A stretch of 14,842 bases of DNA from NCBI GenBank assembly GCA_009885445.1, contig VFKQ01000292.1:1-14842 (forward strand), read 5' to 3'. The position numbers and the translations under genes were made by a program. The stretch is from Anaerolineaceae bacterium (lineage in GTDB: Bacteria > Chloroflexota > Anaerolineae > Anaerolineales > Villigracilaceae). This document shows, piece by piece, positions 1-6,518 of this stretch. The notes below the pieces were generated by a model. It worked only from the letters and a program-made list of their open reading frames with translations, searched no databases and was not told where the DNA came from. How positions within the stretch are numbered: the stretch's first letter is position 1; the number at the start of each line of letters is the position of its first letter.

Positions 1-1
1 C

Positions 2-1996
2 TCAGATCGCGGCGAGGTACTCGACTCGGCTTCGCCGACATTAGCCAAACTTCGCGGCGAAATCCGCGTGGCGCACGAGCGGCTCATGTCGCGCCTGCAA
101 CGCTATCTCACCGACGCGACCACCGCGCCCATGCTGCAGGAGAATCTCATCACGCAACGTGACGGGCGTTATGTGATTCCATTGCGCGCGGAATTTAAAG
201 GACGCATTAAGGCTATCGTCCACGATCAATCCTCCAGTGGCGCGACTCTTTTTGTGGAGCCTCTGCCCATTGTGGAAGCCAATAATGATTTGCGTGAACT
301 GCAATTACAGGAGCGCGACGAAATCCGCCGCGTGCTGGCTGAACTCTCCGCGCTGATCGGCGAGAACGCGGACGAAATTATTTGGGGTGTCGAGTCGCTG
401 GCGATTTTAGATCTTGCATTTGCGAAGGCGAAGTACGCCGCAGAACTAAATGCAAGCGAACCGCTTCTTCACGAGATGAAAGATGAAAGAAGAAAGAAAG
501 AAATTCATCTTTCATCTTTCATCTTTCATCTACTCCAAGCCCGCCACCCTCTCCTCAATTCATCCACCGTCGTTGCCATTGATTTTGATCTTCCCGAAAA
601 CACGCGCGCAGTAGTCATCACAGGCCCCAACACGGGCGGAAAAACTGTCGCGCTGAAAACCGTCGGCTTGCTCGTGCTCATGGCGCAAAGCGGAATGCAC
701 ATCCCCGCGCAAAGCGGCTCGCAGCTGGGCCTCTTTCACGCCCTCTACGCCGACATCGGCGACGAGCAATCCATTCAGCAATCGCTTTCCACATTCAGCG
801 GTCACATCACCAACATTATCCGCATCTTAAAACATGCCGACCCGCGCGCGCTCGTCATCCTCGACGAACTCGGCGCGGGCACAGATCCGCAAGAGGGTGC
901 GGCATTGGCGCGCGCCATCCTGGCTGAATTAATTGCGCGCGGAATAACAACTCTCGTCACTACGCATCACCCCGAATTAAAAAACTTCGCGCACTCCACC
1001 GACGGAGTCGTCAACGCTTCTGTTGAATTTGACTTAAAGACTCTGCGCCCCACTTACCAGCTGACCATTGGACTCCCCGGCCGCTCGAACGCCATCGCCA
1101 TCGCGCAACGCCTCGGGCTGGACCTGAAAATTGTCCAAGCCGCGAAGAGCGAGGTACACCCTGACGACCTGCGCTCCGACAAATTGCTCGACGACATTCG
1201 CAAAGAGCGCAACCGCGCCTCGCGCGAAAGAGACAAAGCCATCAAGGCCCGCCAGAAAACCGATGAATTAAATCGCAGCATCGAAAAGCGACTCGAAAAA
1301 ATAGAAGACGAGCGCCGTGAGGTCTTGGCCCAAGCCCGCGCCGAAGGCGAACTTGAAGTAGCCGTCTTGAAACAGAATCTTGAATCGTTGAAGGGACAGC
1401 TCAAGAACGCGCGTCAGCCGCTCGAAGTGATTAAGAAAATTGAAGAAAAAATTCAGGGGATGGAAGAGAAGGCTGAAGCGACGGTCGAACGTCGAAGGTC
1501 AAAGGTCGTAGAACAATCGTCAACCGTCAATCGTCAATCGTCAATCCAGCTCGGCGAGCGAGTCCGTGTGGGGACGTTAAATGCCGATGGCCTGGTGACC
1601 GCTTTGGGCGAGTCGGATGCGGAGGTGCAGATCGGCAGTCTGCGTGTGCGCGCGAGACTCGTCGATTTGGAGAGGAAGGCCAGTGACCCGTCATCAGTAA
1701 TCAGCGAGCAGTCATCAGTTGCATCTCGCATCTCACATCTCGCATCTTCCCCCGGCATGGAAGTCAGTCTGCGCGGCATGTTGGTGGAGGACGCGCTGGA
1801 TGCGCTGGAGCGTTATCTCGAAAAGGCGTATGGCGCGGGACTGCCGTTCGTGCGCATCGTGCACGGAAAGGGCACGGGCAAGTTGCGCGCCGCGGTGCGC
1901 GAGGCCCTGCGCGGACATACATATGTGTCTTCATTTGAAGAGGGTGGATCGACAGAGGGCGGCGAAGGTGTGACCGTGGCGATGATGAGGAGTTAG
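2..1996 (+). CDS. mutS2: Endonuclease MutS2 (5' end outside the window)
   Basis: MutS2 is a MutS-family ATPase with a C-terminal Smr nuclease domain; it acts on branched or recombining DNA and, in some bacteria, on collided ribosomes. The frame is open from base 2, so the N-terminal roughly 130-150 residues are missing; the GTG at 68 is internal. Counting residues from base 2 (664 in total), the Walker A motif GPNTGGKT is at 208-215, Walker B LVILDELGAGTDP starts at 284, and TTHHPELK follows. A charged coiled coil spans about 390-490, then comes a KOW-like segment (517-558) and the Smr domain (585-664) with HGKGTGKLR. The usual LDLRG of Smr reads VSLRG here. Three period-7 arrays lie in frame at about residues 158-177, 494-515 and 563-584, all at domain borders. 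The stop is TAG. Family assignment is secure; activity of the Smr nuclease is uncertain. Confidence 0.96.
   Translation, partial: SDRGEVLDSASPTLAKLRGEIRVAHERLMSRLQRYLTDATTAPMLQENLITQRDGRYVIPLRAEFKGRIKAIVHDQSSSGATLFVEPLPIVEANNDLRELQLQERDEIRRVLAELSALIGENADEIIWGVESLAILDLAFAKAKYAAELNASEPLLHEMKDERRKKEIHLSSFIFHLLQARHPLLNSSTVVAIDFDLPENTRAVVITGPNTGGKTVALKTVGLLVLMAQSGMHIPAQSGSQLGLFHALYADIGDEQSIQQSLSTFSGHITNIIRILKHADPRALVILDELGAGTDPQEGAALARAILAELIARGITTLVTTHHPELKNFAHSTDGVVNASVEFDLKTLRPTYQLTIGLPGRSNAIAIAQRLGLDLKIVQAAKSEVHPDDLRSDKLLDDIRKERNRASRERDKAIKARQKTDELNRSIEKRLEKIEDERREVLAQARAEGELEVAVLKQNLESLKGQLKNARQPLEVIKKIEEKIQGMEEKAEATVERRRSKVVEQSSTVNRQSSIQLGERVRVGTLNADGLVTALGESDAEVQIGSLRVRARLVDLERKASDPSSVISEQSSVASRISHLASSPGMEVSLRGMLVEDALDALERYLEKAYGAGLPFVRIVHGKGTGKLRAAVREALRGHTYVSSFEEGGSTEGGEGVTVAMMRS
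475..531. repeat. Period-7 repeat forming a long hairpin inside mutS2
   Basis: Eight near-identical units, GATGAAA-type on the left and TTCATCT-type on the right, make an inverted repeat. The 22-bp arms (475-496 and 509-530) have one mismatch and enclose a 12-nt loop. The block is 57 bp and keeps the mutS2 frame, encoding a lysine-rich then serine/phenylalanine-rich stretch just before the ARHPLL segment that leads into the ATPase domain. Confidence 0.85.
1483..1547. repeat. Period-7 repeat array inside mutS2 (CGTCAAT type)
   Basis: Nine successive heptamers of the form (C/G)GTC(A/G)A(A/T/C) run from 1483 to 1545. The last four units are CGTCAAC followed by CGTCAAT three times. The array adds about 21 residues in frame between the coiled coil and the KOW-like segment of MutS2. 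The encoded peptide is serine/arginine-rich and looks like a flexible linker. Confidence 0.85.
1690..1752. repeat. Period-7 repeat array inside mutS2 (GTCATCA / CTCGCAT types)
   Basis: Nine heptamers: GTCATCA, GTAATCA, GCGAGCA, GTCATCA, GTTGCAT, CTCGCAT, CTCACAT, CTCGCAT, CTTCCCC. Two unit types are joined head to tail in 63 bp, equal to 21 codons. The array is in frame and ends directly before the first residue of the Smr domain, so it extends the linker without touching the fold. Confidence 0.85.
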
Positions 1997-2230
1997 ATTG
2001 TAGTAACGACTTCAGTCGTTGCATGGCTCGAAAATAGCGACTAACCCACAGGGCGCTACGCAGAGTCGCTAATAAAACTTAATAAGACTTACGCAGATTT
2101 CTGTTTTTGCGAGGGCCTACTCGCCCGAAGCAATCTCCCTGACCGCGCAGGAGATTGCTTCGTCGGGAAATACCCTCCTCGCAAAAACACCTGGACGGTA
2201 GAAAAGGTTTAGTGCGTAATGTGAGTTAAC
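1997..2230. other. Convergent intergenic region, repeat-rich
   Basis: This region separates the 3' ends of mutS2 and the minus-strand hydrolase. It holds a small hairpin (arms AACGAC/GTCGTT at 2005-2010 and 2015-2020, loop TTCA) and the larger element at 2089-2219. Neither hairpin is followed by a clear T-run on either strand, so I do not call an intrinsic terminator. No credible ORF was seen. Confidence 0.7.
2089..2219. repeat. MITE-like palindromic element with short terminal inverted repeats
   Basis: The outer ends are a perfect 7-bp inverted pair, TTACGCA at 2089-2095 and TGCGTAA at 2213-2219. Inside lies a nested hairpin: outer arms TGTTTTTGCGAGG (2102-2114) and its exact complement at 2177-2189, and inner arms CGAAGCAATCTCC (2126-2138) and its exact complement at 2150-2162. 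From memory, TTGCGAGG...CGAAGCAATCTC resembles a palindromic repeat scattered in many bacterial genomes. The terminal pair is short, so mobility is only suggested. Confidence 0.7.
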
Positions 2231-3157
2231 TCAATAATTCTCCGCAATCATGCGCGCCATTTTTTTTGAATCCCAATAGGCGCTGTGCGAAGCGGGGAAG
2301 ATGAGCTGGGTGGTAATGTGGCGGTCCTCAATCCATTGTGTGTCTTCAAAATACAAAGGCTTCACCGGGTATGAAAATGCGTCGAAGCGACTCCAGAAAT
2401 TAATCCAGCGTGTGCCCGGCAGGCTGTCATCCTGGGTCAGGCCGATCTCTGCGGGTTGCAAACTTTCGTGCGCGATGATTTTTTTAACCATCAATGTGTT
2501 CGAGCGCAAAGACAAACTGTAGATGGGCGAGCCAAAAGTGTAGAAGCGGCGAATGCGCAGACGCCCGCCTTTGCTTAATTTTCGTATGGGTTGCATGATT
2601 TTATACAAAGCCTCGCCTTCGCTTTTCTTGAAATCCTTTTCCCCAAATAGATGATAGAGCAAATCGTGCATCACCAAACTCCCGCCGGAGTGCGCAAAAA
2701 TTGTCAGCGAAATGTTGGCGGAGGTCCTGGCCATTTTCTTAATATGCGCGGCCAGCTGTTCAAAGACGTGTTCGCGCAAAGCCGCTTCACCGTCAGCAGA
2801 GGCGTAGTAGAACATGTCACCCACGGCAAAGGTCATCAGCGAGCGGCCAAGGTTGTACAGCCAGACAAGCGGATTCAGTTTGGGCGCGATAGAAGCAGAA
2901 ATATCCTGCCAGATTTTTTCCTCCGCTTCGGCAAGATATCGGTCAGGCTGTTTTGATTGTGACGAGTCCCAACCCCATTCAATGCGCACCGGCTGGCTCA
3001 GCGGGCGCTTGCCGCGCTCCGTCAGCGCTTTGTTCACACGCGCCAGCAGATTGTCGTAATAAACTTTGTGCGAGCGCGCCTCTGTTCGCGGCGTCATCCC
3101 GTGGATGAAGATGGGAATCTCCAGCCAGACAATTTCATTTTTAGGTTTGGTGGGCAT
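2231..3157 (-). CDS. Alpha/beta-hydrolase-like protein of unknown substrate
   Basis: This 308-aa protein has the marks of a serine hydrolase of the alpha/beta fold. An IHGM element (18-21) matches an oxyanion-hole strand. The nucleophile elbow is IFAHSGGS with Ser157; its AHSGG differs from the usual GxSxG only at the first position. Asp259 in FWSRFDAF and His291 in SHSAYW are in the right order to complete a triad. No signal peptide is evident, so it is probably cytoplasmic. The ATG at 3157 is preceded by AAAGGAG five bases upstream, a good ribosome binding site. It lies 111 bp downstream of the sulfotransferase on the same strand and may have its own transcript. The substrate cannot be told from sequence; lipase/esterase or a regulatory role are both possible. 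Confidence 0.8.
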   Translation of the reverse strand: MPTKPKNEIVWLEIPIFIHGMTPRTEARSHKVYYDNLLARVNKALTERGKRPLSQPVRIEWGWDSSQSKQPDRYLAEAEEKIWQDISASIAPKLNPLVWLYNLGRSLMTFAVGDMFYYASADGEAALREHVFEQLAAHIKKMARTSANISLTIFAHSGGSLVMHDLLYHLFGEKDFKKSEGEALYKIMQPIRKLSKGGRLRIRRFYTFGSPIYSLSLRSNTLMVKKIIAHESLQPAEIGLTQDDSLPGTRWINFWSRFDAFSYPVKPLYFEDTQWIEDRHITTQLIFPASHSAYWDSKKMARMIAENY

Positions 3158-3268
3158 GGGTGCTCCTTTCTTTTAAAATATAACCCCGAAGATTTGCCCT
3201 GGGTATGAGCAGTTCTCGCGCATTTTATGCGCCACTGCCACCCTCGGCGCTTGCCCACCTTTGACTGC

Positions 3269-4141
3269 TCACCCACCGAAGTCTATGCCGGTTAATTCAT
3301 AAAGCGCCTGATTATGCGGGCGGTAAAAATCGTCAAGATATTTGCGAACCTGCGCGGGTACTTCCCCCTTTTCTTTACCCGTGTTACGCGGGGCCGCGTC
3401 GGGAATGCGAAACCCAGAATCGACGCCCAGAAACTCGAATACAGTTTGCAACGTTTTTCCCACGTCGCTAAAAAAATCCTCGCTCTTGAGCAATAGAATC
3501 TGCTCCCTGGAGAAAAATTGCAAATAGCGTTTCAACTGCTCATAATACAGTCCGCGTCCTTTGTAACTGTCACGCTGGAAACGATAATCCTGCTTGTAGC
3601 GCGGGTCTGCGAGCGGTTGCGCCAGCAACTCCTGTTCGTCGCGTTGCAAGGCTTCGAGCATGGGCAACGGCTCATGATTTTTTCTGCGCGACATGAAATA
3701 ATGCGAAATGGCGCGCTCGCTGGGGTTGCGCAACAGGGCGATCATTTTCACATTGGGCAGTAAATTAAAGATGCGTTCAGGAGCAGCCGCATGAAAGAGA
3801 TACCGCGGCGTACCCTCAAACGTCATGTTGCCCGCGCGCATGTCACGCTTCAATGGGAAATGCGCGCGGTACCACAGTTCCCCTTTTTGATAATCATCCT
3901 CCTTGTGAAAGCCGCCAGTGAAGTAATCAATTTCCTTCCAAAAAGACGCGCTCAACTGCGGGTGTTGGTCGAGCATCTCAAACATGCTCGTGCTTCCGCC
4001 GCGCTCTGTGCCGATGATCAGAAAATCGGGCAGGCAACGTTTACCCGCAGTAAACAAACGATAGTTAAAATATTTTTTATACGCGAACCGTCTCAACGGT
4101 CCGCGGCGGATGCGGCGAATCAGGTGAAGTAAATTTTCCAT
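3269..4141 (-). CDS. PAPS-dependent sulfotransferase family protein
   Basis: The protein (290 aa from the chosen start) is predicted to transfer a sulfuryl group from PAPS to an unknown acceptor. The 5'-phosphosulfate-binding loop is FLIIGTERGGSTSMF (key motif at 45-54), and the 3'-phosphate-binding segment is LLRNPSERAISHY (about 137-148). Both are classic for the family, and the length fits. The ATG at 4141 has AAAGGA at 4151-4156, about nine bases upstream. A TTG ten codons earlier (4171) would overlap the preceding gene and has no better site, so I prefer the ATG. The methyltransferase gene ends 13 bp upstream on the same strand, and its stop overlaps this ribosome binding site, which suggests co-transcription. 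The acceptor could be a glycan, lipid or small molecule. Confidence 0.88.
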   Translation of the reverse strand: MENLLHLIRRIRRGPLRRFAYKKYFNYRLFTAGKRCLPDFLIIGTERGGSTSMFEMLDQHPQLSASFWKEIDYFTGGFHKEDDYQKGELWYRAHFPLKRDMRAGNMTFEGTPRYLFHAAAPERIFNLLPNVKMIALLRNPSERAISHYFMSRRKNHEPLPMLEALQRDEQELLAQPLADPRYKQDYRFQRDSYKGRGLYYEQLKRYLQFFSREQILLLKSEDFFSDVGKTLQTVFEFLGVDSGFRIPDAAPRNTGKEKGEVPAQVRKYLDDFYRPHNQALYELTGIDFGG

Positions 4142-4154
4142 GCTGAAGAATCCT

Positions 4155-4904
4155 TTATATGATTTTACCAATCCTGAGGACGATGGGCATGCGCACAGGC
4201 CGCGCTCGTAGCGGGTTGCCCCAAACAGATTTGATTCTCACTTCAAGCGCGCTGAGCGGGTCACTGCCCAACTCGGCGATGTGACGTTTCAGCGCAGACC
4301 AGGTGCGCAGATAGTCCAGCACTTGCGACAGAGTCCACTCGAGTTTAATTTCAAATGTTGGCGGTTCGTCGATTTCGTCCACGGGCAGAGTCAGCGCGCG
4401 ATAGCCGTCGAGCAGGATTCGGTTGCCATCCGCCCACAGCGAGTCAAGCGCGGGATATAAATCAGATTCAATAATGGAATCTATTTCGGGCGCAATGCTA
4501 AACAAGCCGTAGCCCCAGGCGGCGAAGACGCCGTTTGGCTTGAGCACGCGCAACACTTCGCGTTTAAATTTCGGCTGGTCAAACCAATGCCAGGCCTGCG
4601 CGACGGTAATCAGGTCGAAGGAATTATCCGCGAAGGACGTTTGCTCGGCGGGCGAAACGCTAAAGCGCACGCGCTCATGCGGCAAATGATTTTCAATTTG
4701 CGCGGCGCTCAGGTCGGTGGCTTCAACGCGGGCAAAGAATTCAGTCAGCGCCACGGCGGCTTGACCGTTGCCTGTGGCGCAGTCCCAGGCCAGGTCTTTG
4801 TTTTCGGCGAGATTGGTTAAATAAACAAACAACTCACGCGGGTAACTCGGACGATGGCGCGCGTATTCAGCGGACGCTTGCGAGAAGGTGTGGATGTTGT
4901 TCAA
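4155..4904 (-). CDS. Class I SAM-dependent methyltransferase
   Basis: A Methyltransf_11-type enzyme. Motif I is WDCATGNGQAA, followed by an acidic turn (VEATDLSAAQI), the post-I segment SFDLITVAQAWHWFD and the VLRVLKPNGVFAAWG strand. The FSQASAEYARHRPSYP block near the N-terminus is where this family normally starts. The start is uncertain: a TTG at 4904 begins LNNIHTFSQ, while a GTG at 4961 would add 19 residues encoded partly by a scattered repeat (4946-5040). Neither has a convincing ribosome binding site; I chose the shorter form because the extra residues look repeat-derived. It probably shares a transcript with the sulfotransferase. The substrate is unknown. Confidence 0.85.
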   Translation of the reverse strand: MNNIHTFSQASAEYARHRPSYPRELFVYLTNLAENKDLAWDCATGNGQAAVALTEFFARVEATDLSAAQIENHLPHERVRFSVSPAEQTSFADNSFDLITVAQAWHWFDQPKFKREVLRVLKPNGVFAAWGYGLFSIAPEIDSIIESDLYPALDSLWADGNRILLDGYRALTLPVDEIDEPPTFEIKLEWTLSQVLDYLRTWSALKRHIAELGSDPLSALEVRIKSVWGNPLRARPVRMPIVLRIGKII

Positions 4905-4945
4905 AGTAAATTGGAGTTTATTGTGTTGTGTGAGCTTCGCAAAAC

Positions 4946-5040
4946 TTTTACCACGGAGCACACGGAGACCACGGGATTTTGCTCTTTGGTTTTCTCTGCG
5001 AACTCCGTGATCTTTATAACCCTGCGGGCTGTGGTTAAAA
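4946..5040. repeat. Scattered CCACGGAG-type inverted repeat
   Basis: An imperfect inverted repeat between the methyltransferase and nucleoside-hydrolase genes. The outer arms are TTTTACCAC (4946-4954) and GTGGTTAAAA (5031-5040). The inner arms are CACGGAG (4961-4967, with another copy at 4952-4958) and CTCCGTG (5003-5009). It resembles the element at 11731-11793. It overlaps the alternative GTG start of the methyltransferase. Confidence 0.6.
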
Positions 5041-5051
5041 TAATTTGGCCT

Positions 5052-5978
5052 TTATCTCAACGTCTGGTAGAGCATTTCTTTCCAGATGGCAACATCAATC
5101 TCCCAGCACACGTCCACGTTGGCGGGTTTTTTGGTGACGCCGAGCTGGTCCACCACGGTCATGCCGCGCGTGAGTTCGCTGAGAGTTTCCACGTCCACAA
5201 AGTGGCGGCTGTGACGTTTGAGTACGGCCGGGTTGAGTGCCACGGCCATTGCCACCGGGTCGGGCAGTGACAGGCCCGGGTCACCGAGCCATGCGCGGTT
5301 GGTTTCGATGGCGACCTTGTTGCAGTCAATTGCAAAATGGGCGCGCTCGGTGTTGAAGCCGTGCACCATTTCCATTTCGGCGTCGTTGAGATTTGCTTCG
5401 CCGCGACATAATTCCCAGCCCACCATTGTGATTCGCAGGCCCGAGGCGAAAACGATTCGCGCCGCTTCCGGGTCCACCCAAATATTATATTCCGCCGCCG
5501 GAGAGATGTTGCCGACGGTGTTGGCCGCGCCGCCCATCACATAGCAGGCGGGGATTTTGTCCGCGAGATCGGGGGCGAGCGAGAGGGCCAGCGCGATATT
5601 CGTCAGCGGGCCGAGGGTGACGAGGTGAATCTCGCCCGGGCTGGTACGAATCGTCTCGATGAGGGCACCCACTGCGGGCGCGGATTCGGCGCGGCGTTTG
5701 GGTTCGGGGTAGTTCATCCCGCCCATGCCGTCTGGCCCATGAAAGAAGTGCGCCCAGGATGGTTCGCGCATCAAGGGTTTGCGCGCGCCCTCGTAGACGG
5801 GCACTTCGACGCCGCATAGTTCGGCGGTGTAGCGCGCATTGCGACTGCCCATCTCCACGGGGACGTTGCCGGCGACGATGGAGATGCCTTCGACTTTTAC
5901 GTCGGGCCAGCGCAGGGCCATGAGGATGGCGACGGCGTCATCAGAAGCGGTGTCGGTGTCAATCCAAAAGCGGCGCAT
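5052..5978 (-). CDS. Nucleoside hydrolase family protein (IunH-like)
   Basis: Nucleoside hydrolases cleave the N-glycosidic bond of nucleosides or related ribosides using a bound calcium ion. The N-terminal calcium motif is IDTDTASDDAVA (Asp7, Asp9, Asp14; the usual form is DTDPGxDDA). HGPDGMGG (80-87) and VMGGA...GNISPAAEYNIWVDPEAA also match the family. The C-terminal site reads LPDPVAMA (238-241) where classical inosine-uridine enzymes have HDP, so the proton-donating histidine is replaced by proline. The calcium Asp is kept. The ATG at 5978 has AAGGA seven bases upstream; a further upstream start would add 19 unconserved residues. At 308 aa the length is normal. Substrate preference cannot be inferred and may not be inosine/uridine. 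Confidence 0.88.
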   Translation of the reverse strand: MRRFWIDTDTASDDAVAILMALRWPDVKVEGISIVAGNVPVEMGSRNARYTAELCGVEVPVYEGARKPLMREPSWAHFFHGPDGMGGMNYPEPKRRAESAPAVGALIETIRTSPGEIHLVTLGPLTNIALALSLAPDLADKIPACYVMGGAANTVGNISPAAEYNIWVDPEAARIVFASGLRITMVGWELCRGEANLNDAEMEMVHGFNTERAHFAIDCNKVAIETNRAWLGDPGLSLPDPVAMAVALNPAVLKRHSRHFVDVETLSELTRGMTVVDQLGVTKKPANVDVCWEIDVAIWKEMLYQTLR

Positions 5979-6082
5979 GGGGTTTTCCTTTTGAGTGCGG
6001 GGATGTTTAAATCTTGAAGGGCCAAGTATACACAAAAGAAAAATGCTGGGGGAATAAAAAAGGTGGAGGTGGGTGGGTGCAT

Positions 6083-6223
6083 AACAGGGCGGTTTGGGGC
6101 ATACGGGCGCTCATACACTGCCAACGCGTCTTCCATTTTCGCCACGAACTGCGCTGATGGCCTGGCAATTACCCAAGACTTTACCAGCCAAGGCTTAGGT
6201 TCATTTTTTATGAAAGTATTCAC
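6083..6223 (-). pseudogene. IS630-family transposase remnant
   Basis: About 47 codons translate to NTFIKNEPKPWLVKSW, then VIARPSAQFVAKMEDALAVY and ERPYAPNRPV. This matches, from memory, the stretch of IS630-type DDE transposases that joins the helix-turn-helix to the catalytic domain (KKNELKPWL...FVxxMEDVLxxYxxPYDPxxPVV). The match stops just before the expected first catalytic Asp. No transposase start, catalytic core or terminal repeats were found nearby, so this is a decayed fragment. It abuts the 3' end of the GIY-YIG gene. Confidence 0.65.
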
Positions 6224-6447
6224 CCGTTTTTTAACAGAAGAAATTTCTTTGCGCGTGGCATAGCCTTAATCGCCAGTTCGCGTTTCATGGCGCTGGCGCG
6301 GTCGGGGAGTTGCTCGACGTAGACAAGTTTTACAGGCCGATGGGCGCGTGTATATTTTGCGCCGCGGCCCGCGTTGTGTTGCTTCGTGCGGCGGACGGGG
6401 TCCGTCGTCCAGCCGGTGTAGAGACTGCCGTCGGCGCACTCGAGCAT
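6220..6447 (-). CDS. GIY-YIG domain protein (UPF0213-like), start codon uncertain
   Basis: The 75-aa product matches small single-domain GIY-YIG proteins: MLECADGSLYTGW with the YTG element, the helix arginine in RRTKQHN, GRGAKYTRAHRPVKLVY, and the catalytic-type glutamate in MKRELAIK. The first half of the motif, YCY, is encoded immediately upstream (6448-6456, preceded by F and N) but is excluded if translation starts at this ATG. Reading upstream in frame to the TGA at 6532-6534 there is no ATG, GTG or TTG. The terminator hairpin at 6464-6501 lies where the start and leader should be, and the 3' end abuts a transposase remnant. The gene may therefore be a decaying copy or may use an unusual start. 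Nuclease function is not assured. Confidence 0.65.
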   Translation of the reverse strand: MLECADGSLYTGWTTDPVRRTKQHNAGRGAKYTRAHRPVKLVYVEQLPDRASAMKRELAIKAMPRAKKFLLLKNG

Positions 6448-6463
6448 GTAGCAGTAGAAATTT

Positions 6464-6510
6464 GAAAAACCCGTTTCTTCGCCAGAGCGGGAAACGGGTT
6501 TCTTGTTTTT
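6464..6510. terminator. Bidirectional intrinsic terminator
   Basis: The perfect 11-bp arms AAACCCGTTTC (6467-6477) and GAAACGGGTTT (6491-6501) enclose a 13-nt loop. On the minus strand the hairpin ends in GGGTTTTTC, giving a five-T tract downstream of the TyrA-like gene, whose stop is about 20 bp before. On the plus strand TCTTGTTTTT follows. This is the best terminator in the window and separates the TyrA-like gene from the GIY-YIG gene. Confidence 0.85.
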
Positions 6511-6518
6511 AGGATTTT

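Noticed and set aside
475..1752. Period-7 arrays as a CRISPR or as a frameshifting slippery site
   Set aside because: There are no spacers, units are 7 bp and the reading frame is continuous with intact domains on both sides.
2005..2020. AACGAC-TTCA-GTCGTT hairpin as terminator of mutS2
   Set aside because: Short stem without a following T-run; more likely a scattered repeat.
4142..4171. TTG start for the sulfotransferase
   Set aside because: It overlaps the methyltransferase end and adds ten unconserved residues; the ATG at 4141 has a suitable AAAGGA.
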